A stretch of DNA of 21,315 nucleotides from a virus. The position numbers were made by a program, and so were the translations under genes. Where the stretch lies: positions 1-21,315 of the IMG/VR virus record IMGVR_UViG_3300046535_000777. One strand, 5' to 3'. A model generated the notes under the pieces. That model was not told the DNA's origin, did no database searches, and saw only the letters and a program-made list of their open reading frames with translations. Below, piece by piece: positions 1 through 5,376 of the stretch (position 1 is its first letter; every line of letters begins with the position of its first letter).

Positions 1-717
1 CTCAACGCCGAGATCGCGCCTTACATCGCAACGGTCGCCGACAACGAGCTGATCCAGCCCGAGCCTACAATCGTGTTCGACAAGGTCGAGCTGCCGGTCG
101 ATGCGCGCGCCCGCTACGACAGCATGGAACGCAAGCTGATCAGTGGCGAGGTGATCGCGGCCTCGGCAGGCGTGGCCACAGGCAAGCTCGCGCAATTGGC
201 CAACGGCTTCATCTACCACGAGGACGGCACGGCCGAAGAGATCCACGCCGTCAAGCGCGATTGGCTGGAGGACGTCATCGAGAACGCCACCGGCCCGACG
301 CTGCTGGTCTATGAGTTTCTTGAGGATCTCCAGTCGATACAGGAGCTGCTGCCGGGCCTGCCCTATCTCGGCGCTGGTGTCAGCGACGGGCAGGCCAAGG
401 ACAACATCCGGCTATGGAACGAGGGCCTGTTGCCGTTCATGGCGCTGCACCCGGCCTCCGGCGGCCATGGACTAAATCTACAACATGGCGGGGCGGACAT
501 GGCGTGGATGTCGCCGACATGGTCGCCGGAGTATTGGGAACAAACCATAGCGAGGATCAATCGTTCCGGCCAGAAGAGGCAAGTCATGGTGCGGGTCTGC
601 GTCGCCACCAATACTGTGGACGAGCTGAAATTGTCTCGGGTCTACGACAAGATGACCGCGCAGGAGGCGTTTGAAGCCTACCTGCGCGGCCGGCAGACGC
701 GGAACAAGGCTGCCTGA
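1..717 (+). CDS. SNF2/DEAD-box type helicase, C-terminal part (5' truncated)
   Basis: The frame is open from base 1 to a TGA at 715-717, so the gene begins before the window. About 238 residues are visible. They match the second RecA-like lobe of SNF2-family ATPases: a block with SGGHGLNLQHG (motif V region), then MSPTWSPEYWEQ and QTIARINRSGQKRQV, which is the motif VI arginine-finger block (family signature Q..gR..R.GQ). Phages commonly carry such stand-alone SNF2 helicases in the replication/recombination module, where they translocate on duplex DNA. The Walker A and DEAD motifs must lie upstream and cannot be checked. The stop abuts the stop of the convergent gene at 718, leaving no room for a terminator. 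The family call is firm, but the exact role (replication, recombination or packaging help) is inference. Confidence 0.88.
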   Translation, partial: LNAEIAPYIATVADNELIQPEPTIVFDKVELPVDARARYDSMERKLISGEVIAASAGVATGKLAQLANGFIYHEDGTAEEIHAVKRDWLEDVIENATGPTLLVYEFLEDLQSIQELLPGLPYLGAGVSDGQAKDNIRLWNEGLLPFMALHPASGGHGLNLQHGGADMAWMSPTWSPEYWEQTIARINRSGQKRQVMVRVCVATNTVDELKLSRVYDKMTAQEAFEAYLRGRQTRNKAA

Positions 718-1008
718 TCAATCCCGCGGGGGAAGCCGCCGGAGTACTTCCGCGATCTGCCTGAACTTCTCGCCGTGGACAGGGAAAAGTTCGACTGCCG
801 CATCTGCCCATTGTGCCAGCTCCTTCAGGTGAGCCGGTGTTTGGGCATCACCAACTAGCAGCGACGTACACAGCGCGCGGTCGCGGTGGCTGTTGAACGT
901 CTCGATGAACTTCTTGACGTTGATTTCGACCGGGCCGTCGACGTCGTCGCCGTCGATCGAAGCAGCGATGGCGTCGAAGATCGCCTGATTGTGGTTCACG
1001 AGTGTCAT
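718..1008 (-). CDS. Hypothetical protein, last gene of leftward early operon
   Basis: This 96-residue acidic protein starts MTLVNHNQAIF and contains the stretch DGDDVDGPVEINVKKF. I recognise no family. It is mainly predicted soluble and helical, with no signal peptide or membrane segment. Its ATG overlaps the stop of the upstream gene (TCAT at 1005-1008, i.e. ATGA on this strand), which supports both the start and membership of the nine-gene leftward operon. Its TGA lies directly against the TGA of the helicase on the other strand. That the gene is real rests on the coupled start and clean tail-to-tail end; function is unknown. Confidence 0.65.
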   Translation of the reverse strand: MTLVNHNQAIFDAIAASIDGDDVDGPVEINVKKFIETFNSHRDRALCTSLLVGDAQTPAHLKELAQWADAAVELFPVHGEKFRQIAEVLRRLPPRD

Positions 1009-1190
1009 TCCATGTCTTTCTCTGCGACCACGCAGCGCACCACGACGCGGTTCCTGGAGGCCTCGCGCGCGGCTTTCGCCACCGCCTCGCAGGCTTCCAT
1101 GTTGGGCAGCTCCTGTATCGAGGCCGGCACGATCTGGTTGTCGACATAGGCCGGCCCCAGCGTCGCCATCACGAGCAGAAACACCTTCAT
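1005..1190 (-). CDS. Small exported protein with two cysteines
   Basis: This 61-residue protein begins MKVFLLVMATLGPA, a short hydrophobic N-terminus that looks like a signal peptide with cleavage near residue 14. The mature part would have two cysteines (C34 and C53), which could form a disulfide in the periplasm. The start at 1190 is chosen because its ATG overlaps the gcrA stop (ATGA) and AAGGTG lies about 8 bases upstream. An in-frame ATG two codons earlier is too close to that ribosome site. The long open frame extending upstream to 1721 is only a shadow of gcrA. I recognise no family; small periplasmic proteins of this kind are frequent in phages. Confidence 0.6.
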   Translation of the reverse strand: MKVFLLVMATLGPAYVDNQIVPASIQELPNMEACEAVAKAAREASRNRVVVRCVVAEKDME

Positions 1191-1639
1191 GTCCATTTCA
1201 CCTTGGTGTTTCCGGCCGCCCTCTCGGTGTGCTCGTTGCAGTAGGGCCGCCCGAGCAGCGCCGGGCCGCCGCAATAGCGATATGGCGGACGCGCCTCCAT
1301 CGGCCCCAGCGGCCATCGGCAGTCGCCCCAGCCGAGCTGGTAGATGTCCAGCCCGACCTCGGGCTGGCGCGGCGCGATCTCGGCTGCGATCGGCGCGTCG
1401 ACGCGGACCCTGATCATTTTTGCTTTCCCCCTGCTTTTGCGTGGTGTGTCCGATTGGTGCCGCGTCGGCAGGCCGAGCCTTGAGGCCTTGCCGATACAGG
1501 CATTCTTTGTCAGTTCGATGTTGAACGCCGCGGACATTTCCGCGGCGATCTTGCCGAACGACAGCGGCGGCTGCTGGCGGTGCAACTTGGTGAAGCAGAG
1601 TATCATGTCCGCGGTCCAGTCGTGGATGCCTTCCCTCAT
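1187..1639 (-). CDS. gcrA: GcrA-family cell-cycle regulator
   Basis: This is a 150-residue member of the GcrA family, a sigma70-binding transcription factor known only from Alphaproteobacteria, which acts at promoters carrying CcrM-methylated GANTC. Seen here: an N-terminal helix-turn-helix part (DWTADMI at 7-13) ending in the family block TKNACIGKASRLGL (44-57), a basic linker, and the C-terminal sigma-contact signatures CRWPLG (107-112) and YCGGPALLGRPYCNEH (122-137). Length is close to cellular GcrA (about 170), with a shortened linker. The start at 1639 has GAGGAG 8 bases upstream and overlaps the stop of the preceding mini-gene (ATGA). It sits in the leftward early operon, so it is probably made early. 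Inference: it reprograms host sigma70 promoters or the cell cycle in favour of the phage. The family call is strong. Confidence 0.9.
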   Translation of the reverse strand: MREGIHDWTADMILCFTKLHRQQPPLSFGKIAAEMSAAFNIELTKNACIGKASRLGLPTRHQSDTPRKSRGKAKMIRVRVDAPIAAEIAPRQPEVGLDIYQLGWGDCRWPLGPMEARPPYRYCGGPALLGRPYCNEHTERAAGNTKVKWT

Positions 1640-1788
1640 TCCATCGGCTCCTCGGGCGGCTGCGGCTTTGGTTTGCAGACGTGCTTGGCGCGGGCCAGTG
1701 CGTTGGTCGATACGACAGCACCGCAGGATGGGCACCGGCACAGGCCGGGACCGTGCGGGCGCCACCCTTCCTTGAGATACTGCTTCAT
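1636..1788 (-). CDS. Cys-rich mini-protein (50 aa), zinc-binding type
   Basis: This short gene fills the apparent gap between its two neighbours. It reads MKQYLKEGWRPHGPG, then CRCPSCG (C17, C19, C22) and KHVC (H36, C38), with a Pro/Glu tail, 50 residues in all. The Cys/His spacing suggests one small metal-binding knuckle. Support for it being real: its ATG overlaps the upstream stop (TCAT at 1785-1788) and its TGA overlaps the gcrA ATG (TCAT at 1636-1639), so it continues the ATGA chain exactly, and it carries the gcrA ribosome-binding site in its last codons. No family is recognised. It could be a nucleic-acid-binding or protein-inhibitor peptide. Confidence 0.65.
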   Translation of the reverse strand: MKQYLKEGWRPHGPGLCRCPSCGAVVSTNALARAKHVCKPKPQPPEEPME

Positions 1789-1982
1789 TTCACGCGGCCC
1801 ATGAACACCAGCTCACTGGCGCCGAACACCTGCTTCTCGCCGCACGCCTCGCATTTGTAGCGCCGCGCGTCCGGCTCGCAGCCTGACTGCTCGTTGCCGC
1901 AGGCGAGGCAGAAGCCGGCCTGATCCTCGTCCGCGGACTGGATCTGCTCCAGCGTGAACATCAGTTTCGATTTAGTCGTCAT
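1785..1982 (-). CDS. Zinc-ribbon-like small protein
   Basis: This 65-residue protein has a CxxC...CxxC pattern: CLACG (C25, C28) and CEACG (C44, C47), with an extra C35 between. This is the layout of a small zinc ribbon. The start at 1982 (MTTKSKLMF) is preferred over an upstream in-frame codon because AGAGG lies about 7 bases before it. It overlaps the preceding gene by 11 bases and the following mini-gene by 4 (ATGA). It is one of three consecutive Cys-rich mini-proteins in this operon. Zinc ribbons of this size often bind DNA, RNA or a host protein; which applies here is unknown. Confidence 0.7.
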   Translation of the reverse strand: MTTKSKLMFTLEQIQSADEDQAGFCLACGNEQSGCEPDARRYKCEACGEKQVFGASELVFMGRVK

Positions 1983-2178
1983 CGGTTCGCCTCTTGTATC
2001 GGCCGCACCAGTCAAACTCGGCTACCTTGGGCCAGCCCCACAGGATGTGTTCGTCGCGGACGCGACTTTCCGCCGTGGCTGACGGCGCGAACGTGCGCGG
2101 CAGCCGCACCGGCGGGTCGCGCCGGCAGGTGTCGTCGTCGGGTCCGTAGTTGGCACAGCTGCCGCAGGAACGGATCAT
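1972..2178 (-). CDS. Cys-rich small protein, phage type
   Basis: This 68-residue protein has SCGSCANYGPDDDTC at the N-terminus (C5, C8, C18) and a C-terminal WCGRYK (C58), followed by a basic-then-acidic tail. The pattern CxxCxxY...C.......W...CG.Y recurs in small hypothetical proteins of phages and looks like a four-cysteine metal site. The ATG at 2178 overlaps the upstream stop (ATGA). No strong Shine-Dalgarno is visible, so it probably depends on translational coupling. Function is unknown. Confidence 0.68.
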   Translation of the reverse strand: MIRSCGSCANYGPDDDTCRRDPPVRLPRTFAPSATAESRVRDEHILWGWPKVAEFDWCGRYKRRTDDD

Positions 2179-2501
2179 GGCGAGGGGTTCTCGTGCTTGC
2201 CGCCATTGAGGAACTTCTTGTGCGCCTCGACCACGTCGCGGCCGAACGCGCGGGTGCGGTCGTCCATGTCGTTGAGCATCCGCGCGTGCTCCTCCAGCTG
2301 GGCGCCGATGCCCTCGGCCAGCACCTTGACGCTTTCCAGGAGGTTCTGGGCCTCGGTGACCTGATCCTCGGCGGCCTTCACGAGCGAGGCGACGATCTGC
2401 TCGCCGATCGCCGTGAAGTCGTGCTTGGGACGCGGGATCGGCTTCATCAGTTTTGCCAGCTCGGCCTCGGCCTGTGCGGTGTACTTGTCCAGCGCGCTCA
2501 T
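2175..2501 (-). CDS. Helical hypothetical protein
   Basis: This 108-residue protein starts MSALDKYTAQAEAELAKLM. It is rich in Ala, Glu, Lys and Leu and predicted almost wholly helical. Residues about 35-100 have heptad-like spacing (AEDQVTEAQNLLESVKVLAEG, then EEHARMLNDMDDRTRAFG), so a coiled coil or helical bundle is likely. The start is well supported: GGAGGT lies 5 bases upstream and the ATG overlaps the stop of the preceding gene. The frame stays open upstream to 2855, but that part is the shadow of the next gene. No enzymatic motif is seen. Confidence 0.68.
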   Translation of the reverse strand: MSALDKYTAQAEAELAKLMKPIPRPKHDFTAIGEQIVASLVKAAEDQVTEAQNLLESVKVLAEGIGAQLEEHARMLNDMDDRTRAFGRDVVEAHKKFLNGGKHENPSP

Positions 2502-3013
2502 TTGCACCTCCAGCTCGACCCGGTGACGACCTTGTGCATGTGGTTGCGTGCGCAGATGTCGATCTTCATGTTGGCCCGGCGCGAGAACTTGCGCAGATCT
2601 TCCATGTTGAGATCCGCCTGCCCCACTGGTCGCGGTACTGGCGCCGTCGTCACCGCGATCTTCTCGGTCTGCACCACGGTCGAGAACGGCGTTTCCTTCG
2701 ACAGATCGATCATGCGGTTGTTGCCGACCATGCTGTTGCCATTGAGCTGGAACGCGCGTTTCAGTGCCCATGCCTTGACCTCGTCGCTGGGGGTGTCGGG
2801 AAAGAAGTAGGCGGTCTGGTCGTCGTCCACCTCGGGCACGACCGCGGGCTGCCATAGCGGCGTGAACTGCGGATTGGCCGGATCGGCGACCTGCGCCTTC
2901 TGCGCCGCGGTCAGGCCGTTGGTGGTCTGGCCGCGGGCGTGGGTAGTTATCAACAGGAAAATTCCAAGGGCTATCAGGGATACCCCTGTCGCGATCGGGT
3001 TCTTGATGGTCAT
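2498..3013 (-). CDS. Membrane-anchored or secreted protein with DPxNPQF motif
   Basis: This 171-residue protein has an N-terminal hydrophobic segment (about residues 9-24, VSLIALGIFLLITTHA) after a lysine, so it is exported or membrane-anchored with the bulk outside the cytoplasm. Residues 33-52 (GLTAAQKAQVADPANPQFTP) closely resemble a stretch in the Pro/Gly-rich virion protein at 15280-16914. The C-terminal half is mixed alpha/beta, ending with cysteines near CARNHMHK and SSWRCK. The ATG at 3013 overlaps the stop of the HTH gene (ATGA) and GAGAG lies upstream. No known family is recognised. A role at the cell envelope, such as superinfection exclusion, is only a guess. Confidence 0.68.
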   Translation of the reverse strand: MTIKNPIATGVSLIALGIFLLITTHARGQTTNGLTAAQKAQVADPANPQFTPLWQPAVVPEVDDDQTAYFFPDTPSDEVKAWALKRAFQLNGNSMVGNNRMIDLSKETPFSTVVQTEKIAVTTAPVPRPVGQADLNMEDLRKFSRRANMKIDICARNHMHKVVTGSSWRCK

Positions 3014-3252
3014 CTTTGTCTCTCTATCGTTGTGATGGATCTGGTGCGGACGGCCTTGGTCTTGCCGTCCATGTAGGCATAGACGCGGTCGATGGTGGTT
3101 ATTCTCGGGATCTTGCCCTCCTCTACTCGTGAAATGAAATGGCCGTCGCCCGCGGCCTGAACGCCGAAGGCGGTGCGATCGATGCCGACCCGCGCGCGAT
3201 ACGCCTCGATGTCAGCGAGCAGCCTGGCTGCAACAGGATGTAATTTCATCAT
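3010..3252 (-). CDS. HTH-type phage regulator, first gene of leftward operon
   Basis: This is an 80-residue protein. The segment LLADIEAYRARVGIDRTAFG, followed by GDGHFISRVEEGKIPRITTIDRVYAYM, is the pattern of a small XRE-like helix-turn-helix protein common in Rhizobiales genomes and phages. The start is ATG at 3252 (a second ATG follows directly; a TTG lies two codons upstream). No Shine-Dalgarno is seen. A promoter-like -10 lies so close that the transcript could begin at or next to the ATG, i.e. leaderless, as known for lambda cI from its maintenance promoter. It is transcribed away from the palindrome at 3282-3295, which is its most likely operator. A CI- or Cro-like role is inference. 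Confidence 0.75.
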   Translation of the reverse strand: MMKLHPVAARLLADIEAYRARVGIDRTAFGVQAAGDGHFISRVEEGKIPRITTIDRVYAYMDGKTKAVRTRSITTIERQR

Positions 3253-3259
3253 GAGCAAA

Positions 3260-3316
3260 CTTTTAATGGGTATTTCTCAATATGTCAATTGACATTCACC
3301 CATCGGGCTGTATGGT
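3260..3316. promoter_or_regulatory. Divergent early promoters sharing one palindromic operator
   Basis: The perfect 14-bp palindrome ATGTCAATTGACAT lies at 3282-3295, in an AT-rich island between divergent operons. It holds a TTGACA on each strand. Rightward: TTGACA 3289-3294, 16-base spacer, TATGGT 3311-3316, followed by AGGAGA and the ATG at 3341. Leftward: TTGACA 3288-3283, 17-base spacer, A-rich -10-like TAAAAG 3265-3260, about 8 bases from the ATG at 3252. A protein bound to the palindrome would cover both -35 boxes at once. Also present is a looser inverted pair ATGGGT (3266-3271) and ACCCAT (3298-3303). The -35 boxes are excellent, but the -10 boxes, especially the leftward one, are weak. 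Confidence 0.65.
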
Positions 3317-3340
3317 GATGGCAGCCAACAGGAGAACCCC

Positions 3341-3517
3341 ATGCAGATCATCCACTTCCCCGACAGCGGCGACACGGTCCAGATGGACCGCACCGCGGCA
3401 GGCGTCTACGTCGCCCGCCTCATTCTGGACGACGGCGAGAACTCGCCGGAGTATGGAACCGGCGACACCGAGATGTCGGCGATCGCCGACCTCGTCGAAG
3501 CACTGGCAGGAGAATAG
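3341..3517 (+). CDS. Small acidic protein, first gene of rightward operon
   Basis: This 58-residue protein reads MQIIHFPDSGDTVQMDRT and ends ADLVEALAGE. It starts at an ATG with AGGAG at the right distance, about 25 bases downstream of the predicted rightward -10 box, so it is probably the first gene expressed in that direction. It is acidic, predicted beta-rich first and helical at the end. The next gene begins two bases after its stop, with the shared AGGAGA ribosome site inside its last codons. No family is recognised. Confidence 0.65.
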   Translation: MQIIHFPDSGDTVQMDRTAAGVYVARLILDDGENSPEYGTGDTEMSAIADLVEALAGE

Positions 3518-3519
3518 AA

Positions 3520-3801
3520 TTGCAGATCCCCACCACCTACCTATCGCTGCACGACGTCACCGCGCTCAAGGCCGCGGCCCTGACCACGCTCGACACGCCG
3601 CTGGTGCTGTCGATCGAGACGCCGCACGGCGGCATGCAGATCAGCCTGTACCTGCGCGATGTCGAGGCCGCCAAGATCGAGCGCATCGCCTGTGCCGTCA
3701 ACGCGATCCTGAAGGAACCGGAGCAGCCGAAGATCGCCTGCCAGATCGAGGCCGCCGCCTACAAGGCGTACGACGACTATTACAAGAAGGCTGCCGAATG
3801 A
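3520..3801 (+). CDS. Hypothetical protein with TTG start
   Basis: This 93-residue protein begins at TTG 3520-3522 with AGGAGA about 5 bases upstream, so the rare start codon is well supported. It reads LQIPTTYLSLHDVTALKAAA, has a beta-like middle (GGMQISLYLRDVEAAKIERIA) and a Lys/Tyr-rich helical C-terminus (YKAYDDYYKKAAE). It is soluble, with no signal or membrane segment. The TGA overlaps the ATG of the next mini-gene (ATGA at 3798-3801). No family is recognised. Confidence 0.68.
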   Translation: MQIPTTYLSLHDVTALKAAALTTLDTPLVLSIETPHGGMQISLYLRDVEAAKIERIACAVNAILKEPEQPKIACQIEAAAYKAYDDYYKKAAE

Positions 3802-3896
3802 ATTACGACCTGACCTATATCGTCGCCGCCACGCTTACGGTGGCCTGCCTGATCATGATCTACGCCTGCGTCGTCGCTGAGTTGAGGGCGCCATGA
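3798..3896 (+). CDS. 32-aa single-span membrane mini-protein
   Basis: MNYDLTYIVAATLTVACL followed by IMIYACVVAELRAP makes one clear membrane helix (about residues 7-27) with almost nothing on either side. Both ends are ATGA overlaps with the neighbouring genes (3798-3801 and 3893-3896), which argues strongly that it is translated although it is short. Mini membrane proteins in phage early operons can block superinfection or modulate a host membrane protein; no evidence selects among these. Confidence 0.6.
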   Translation: MNYDLTYIVAATLTVACLIMIYACVVAELRAP

Positions 3897-4156
3897 GAAG
3901 CCGAATGCTGGAGGACATCGGCAACCACTTCTCCGATCGCGTCGTCGACCTGATCGTCGACACGCTCGACACCTGCCGCCTCATGGACGTGCCCTACAAG
4001 GACGCCAAGTCGATGGTCGCCGCCGTCGTGGCGGCGCATCTGGCGGAAACCTGCTTGGTGTTCCGAATGTCACAGGAAGATTTCCTGAAGCTGGCCGAGG
4101 TTGCCTACCAGCGCCACGCAGGCGCGCGGCGCAAGGCACCGCGTCGTACCCAGTAG
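3893..4156 (+). CDS. Hypothetical helical protein, last gene of rightward operon
   Basis: This 87-residue protein begins MRSRMLEDIGNHFSDRVVDL, is helical throughout, and ends in a strongly basic tail (HAGARRKAPRRTQ) that could contact nucleic acid. Its ATG overlaps the stop of the mini membrane protein. GAGGG lies upstream within that gene. The gene ends at TAG 4154-4156, two bases before a strong hairpin, so it closes the rightward operon. No family is recognised. Confidence 0.65.
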   Translation: MRSRMLEDIGNHFSDRVVDLIVDTLDTCRLMDVPYKDAKSMVAAVVAAHLAETCLVFRMSQEDFLKLAEVAYQRHAGARRKAPRRTQ

Positions 4157-4158
4157 AA

Positions 4159-4200
4159 AAGCGCCCGGCGGTGGCAGGGGGTGCTGGCCGCCGGGCGCTT
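4159..4200. terminator. Strong hairpin, probable (bidirectional) terminator
   Basis: The arms AAGCGCCCGGCGG (4159-4171) and CCGCCGGGCGCTT (4188-4200) form a perfect 13-bp stem with a 16-base loop, immediately after the last gene of the rightward operon. On the plus strand there is no U-run after the stem. On the minus strand the stem is followed by TTTTC. It may therefore also stop leftward read-through from the late operon before it enters the early region. The remaining 60 bases up to 4260 contain only a GGAAGG ribosome-site candidate. Confidence 0.65.
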
Positions 4201-4260
4201 GGGGTTGCTCGTCCATCACAACAAGCGCGCCCAGGATAGCGCGGGGAAGGCCTGACTGCA

Positions 4261-4569
4261 ATGATGACGGTATTTCTGATGAACGGCGGAACCCTCGACG
4301 CGGTCGGGATCCTGCCGCTGTGGCTCGACCCGGAAGATCCGCGGCCTGCCAAGGAACAGCTGGATGAGCACTACCAGCACGGCGGCGGCTGGCAGCCGTT
4401 CGCAGGCTTCAAGCTGATGAAGGACAGCAGCATCAAGTATCCGGGCGACCCGGCGCACAAGCCGCTCGCCATGATGAAGCTGCGCGACGAGGTGATACTG
4501 ATCTACCGGCATGCGTGGGTGCTGATCCTGCAGAAGGGCGGCAGCTTCGAGATCTGCCGGATGGACTAA
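4261..4569 (+). CDS. Hypothetical protein, 102 aa
   Basis: It begins MMTVFLMNGGTLDAVGILPLW; either of the two first ATGs could be the start, with GGAAGG about 12 bases before the first. The protein is mixed alpha/beta, Trp- and Tyr-containing, has no signal peptide, and ends LILQKGGSFEICRMD. It stands alone between a terminator-like hairpin and the PEP-CTERM gene, on the same strand as the latter. After its stop, GCCCGCGCGGGC (4572-4583) is self-complementary but has too little loop to call a terminator. No family is recognised. Confidence 0.6.
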   Translation: MMTVFLMNGGTLDAVGILPLWLDPEDPRPAKEQLDEHYQHGGGWQPFAGFKLMKDSSIKYPGDPAHKPLAMMKLRDEVILIYRHAWVLILQKGGSFEICRMD

Positions 4570-4589
4570 GGGCCCGCGCGGGCGTAGGA

Positions 4590-4616
4590 TTGTGGCATTA
4601 AATAGTCACATTAAAT
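4590..4616 (+). promoter_or_regulatory. Candidate promoter or operator before PEP-CTERM gene
   Basis: In the GC-rich surroundings a short AT-rich stretch carries the direct repeat CATTAAAT twice (4596-4603 and 4609-4616), 13 bases apart. TTGTGG (4590-4595) and TTAAAT (4611-4616) could serve as -35 and -10, with a short 15-base spacer. The repeat could equally be a regulator site. The match is weak and the evidence is mainly position. Confidence 0.3.
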
Positions 4617-4631
4617 CCTGTGGGGTTGATC

Positions 4632-5285
4632 ATGTTTAAATCACTGCTGGCTGTTTTTGCTTTGTTCGCGCTGGCCGGGGCCGCCCGCGCCGACGTCGTC
4701 CTCGCCACCAAGCTGAGTGGCACCGGCGACAACGTGGTGTTCAACTCCTTGAGTGGCACGCAGGCGCTCGGCGCACTCAACGACCCCAAGAGCCACAACG
4801 ACGTGGTCCGCTTCGATAACCTCGGCCCCACGGTTTTTTCAGCCGCGGCTGACGGCAACGACATCAAGATCACCGGCACCAACGACCTTGAGGTTCAGGT
4901 GTTCGACAGCACCAATACCAATGTGGTCGGCACCGTCGAGCAGGTGTTCTCGCTGACCGGCGACGGCACCGTCAAGCTGTTCGTGCAGGCCAGCGACAAG
5001 TTCGGCGTAGCCGAGGCCCTCAAGACCTTCACCCTTGACCCGCTCAAGAACGGCCAGAACGGCTTCACGCTGACCGCCAGCAACGGCGAGGTGATGACCT
5101 CGCTGATCATCTTCGACACCAACGGCAACATCAGCGACTTCGAGCATTACCGCATCGACGTAGCCCCGCTGACCTCGGCGGTGCCGGAAGCCTCGACATG
5201 GGCCATGATGCTGCTCGGCTTCGCCGGTGTCGGCCTGCTGGGCCTGCGGCGCCGCCGCGGCGGGCAGGCGTTCCGCCTTGCCTGA
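4632..5285 (+). CDS. PEP-CTERM exported protein (exosortase substrate type)
   Basis: This 217-residue protein has a signal peptide MFKSLLAVFALFALAGAARA (1-20), a beta-rich, Asn/Asp/Thr/Gly-rich body (about 21-180), and a classic PEP-CTERM tail: VPEASTW (184-190), a hydrophobic span to about 205, then RRRR (206-209). In the known family this tail is recognised and processed by an exosortase in Gram-negative bacteria that make exopolysaccharide, and the protein ends at the cell surface or in the matrix. The start at 4632 fits the signal peptide; an in-frame GTG four codons earlier would add residues before it. It is the only gene here of clearly cellular surface type, flanked by hairpins on both sides, so it looks like a moron carried for the benefit of the infected host. 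What the body binds is unknown. Confidence 0.85.
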   Translation: MFKSLLAVFALFALAGAARADVVLATKLSGTGDNVVFNSLSGTQALGALNDPKSHNDVVRFDNLGPTVFSAAADGNDIKITGTNDLEVQVFDSTNTNVVGTVEQVFSLTGDGTVKLFVQASDKFGVAEALKTFTLDPLKNGQNGFTLTASNGEVMTSLIIFDTNGNISDFEHYRIDVAPLTSAVPEASTWAMMLLGFAGVGLLGLRRRRGGQAFRLA

Positions 5286-5295
5286 GTGGGTCGTA

Positions 5296-5330
5296 ACGAT
5301 GGCGGCGGCCTGCGCCGCCGCCTTCATCGT
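5296..5330. terminator. Hairpin between convergent PEP-CTERM and late operon genes
   Basis: GGCGGCGGC (5301-5309) and GCCGCCGCC (5314-5322) make a perfect 9-bp stem with a CTGC loop. The flanks ACGAT (5296-5300) and ATCGT (5326-5330) extend it by 5 bp past a 3-base bulge. It lies 10 bases after the PEP-CTERM stop and before the convergent amidase end, the expected place for a terminator. There is no T-run on either side, so function is inferred from position and stability. Confidence 0.5.
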
Positions 5331-5376
5331 CGGCTGGATCATTGCCTTTGCACTGGACCAGACGCGCAACCACTAG
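5299..5376 (+). CDS. Possible 25-aa membrane mini-protein (doubtful)
   Basis: The short frame ATG 5299 to TAG 5376 encodes MAAACAAAFIVGWIIAFALD then QTRNH, a plausible single membrane helix. A TTG at 5278 would add seven residues. Its TAG and the amidase TAG on the other strand share the palindrome CTAG (5373-5376). Against it, the Ala-rich start is simply what the GGC/GCC hairpin encodes, and no convincing ribosome site precedes it. Confidence 0.3.
   Translation: MAAACAAAFIVGWIIAFALDQTRNH

Noticed and set aside
1197-1721. Upstream extension of the frame that holds the 61-aa exported protein
   Set aside because: This part is the out-of-frame shadow of gcrA and the mini-gene at 1636-1788; only the C-terminal part from 1190 has a start, ribosome site and signal peptide.
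3253-3340. GANTC sites in the divergent promoter as targets of the phage GcrA
   Set aside because: None are present here or elsewhere in the window, so direct methylation-dependent control of these promoters by GcrA is not supported.
4572-4583. GCCCGCGCGGGC palindrome as a terminator
   Set aside because: It is self-complementary but leaves almost no loop and no T-run follows, so it is a poor terminator; it may only reflect GC richness.
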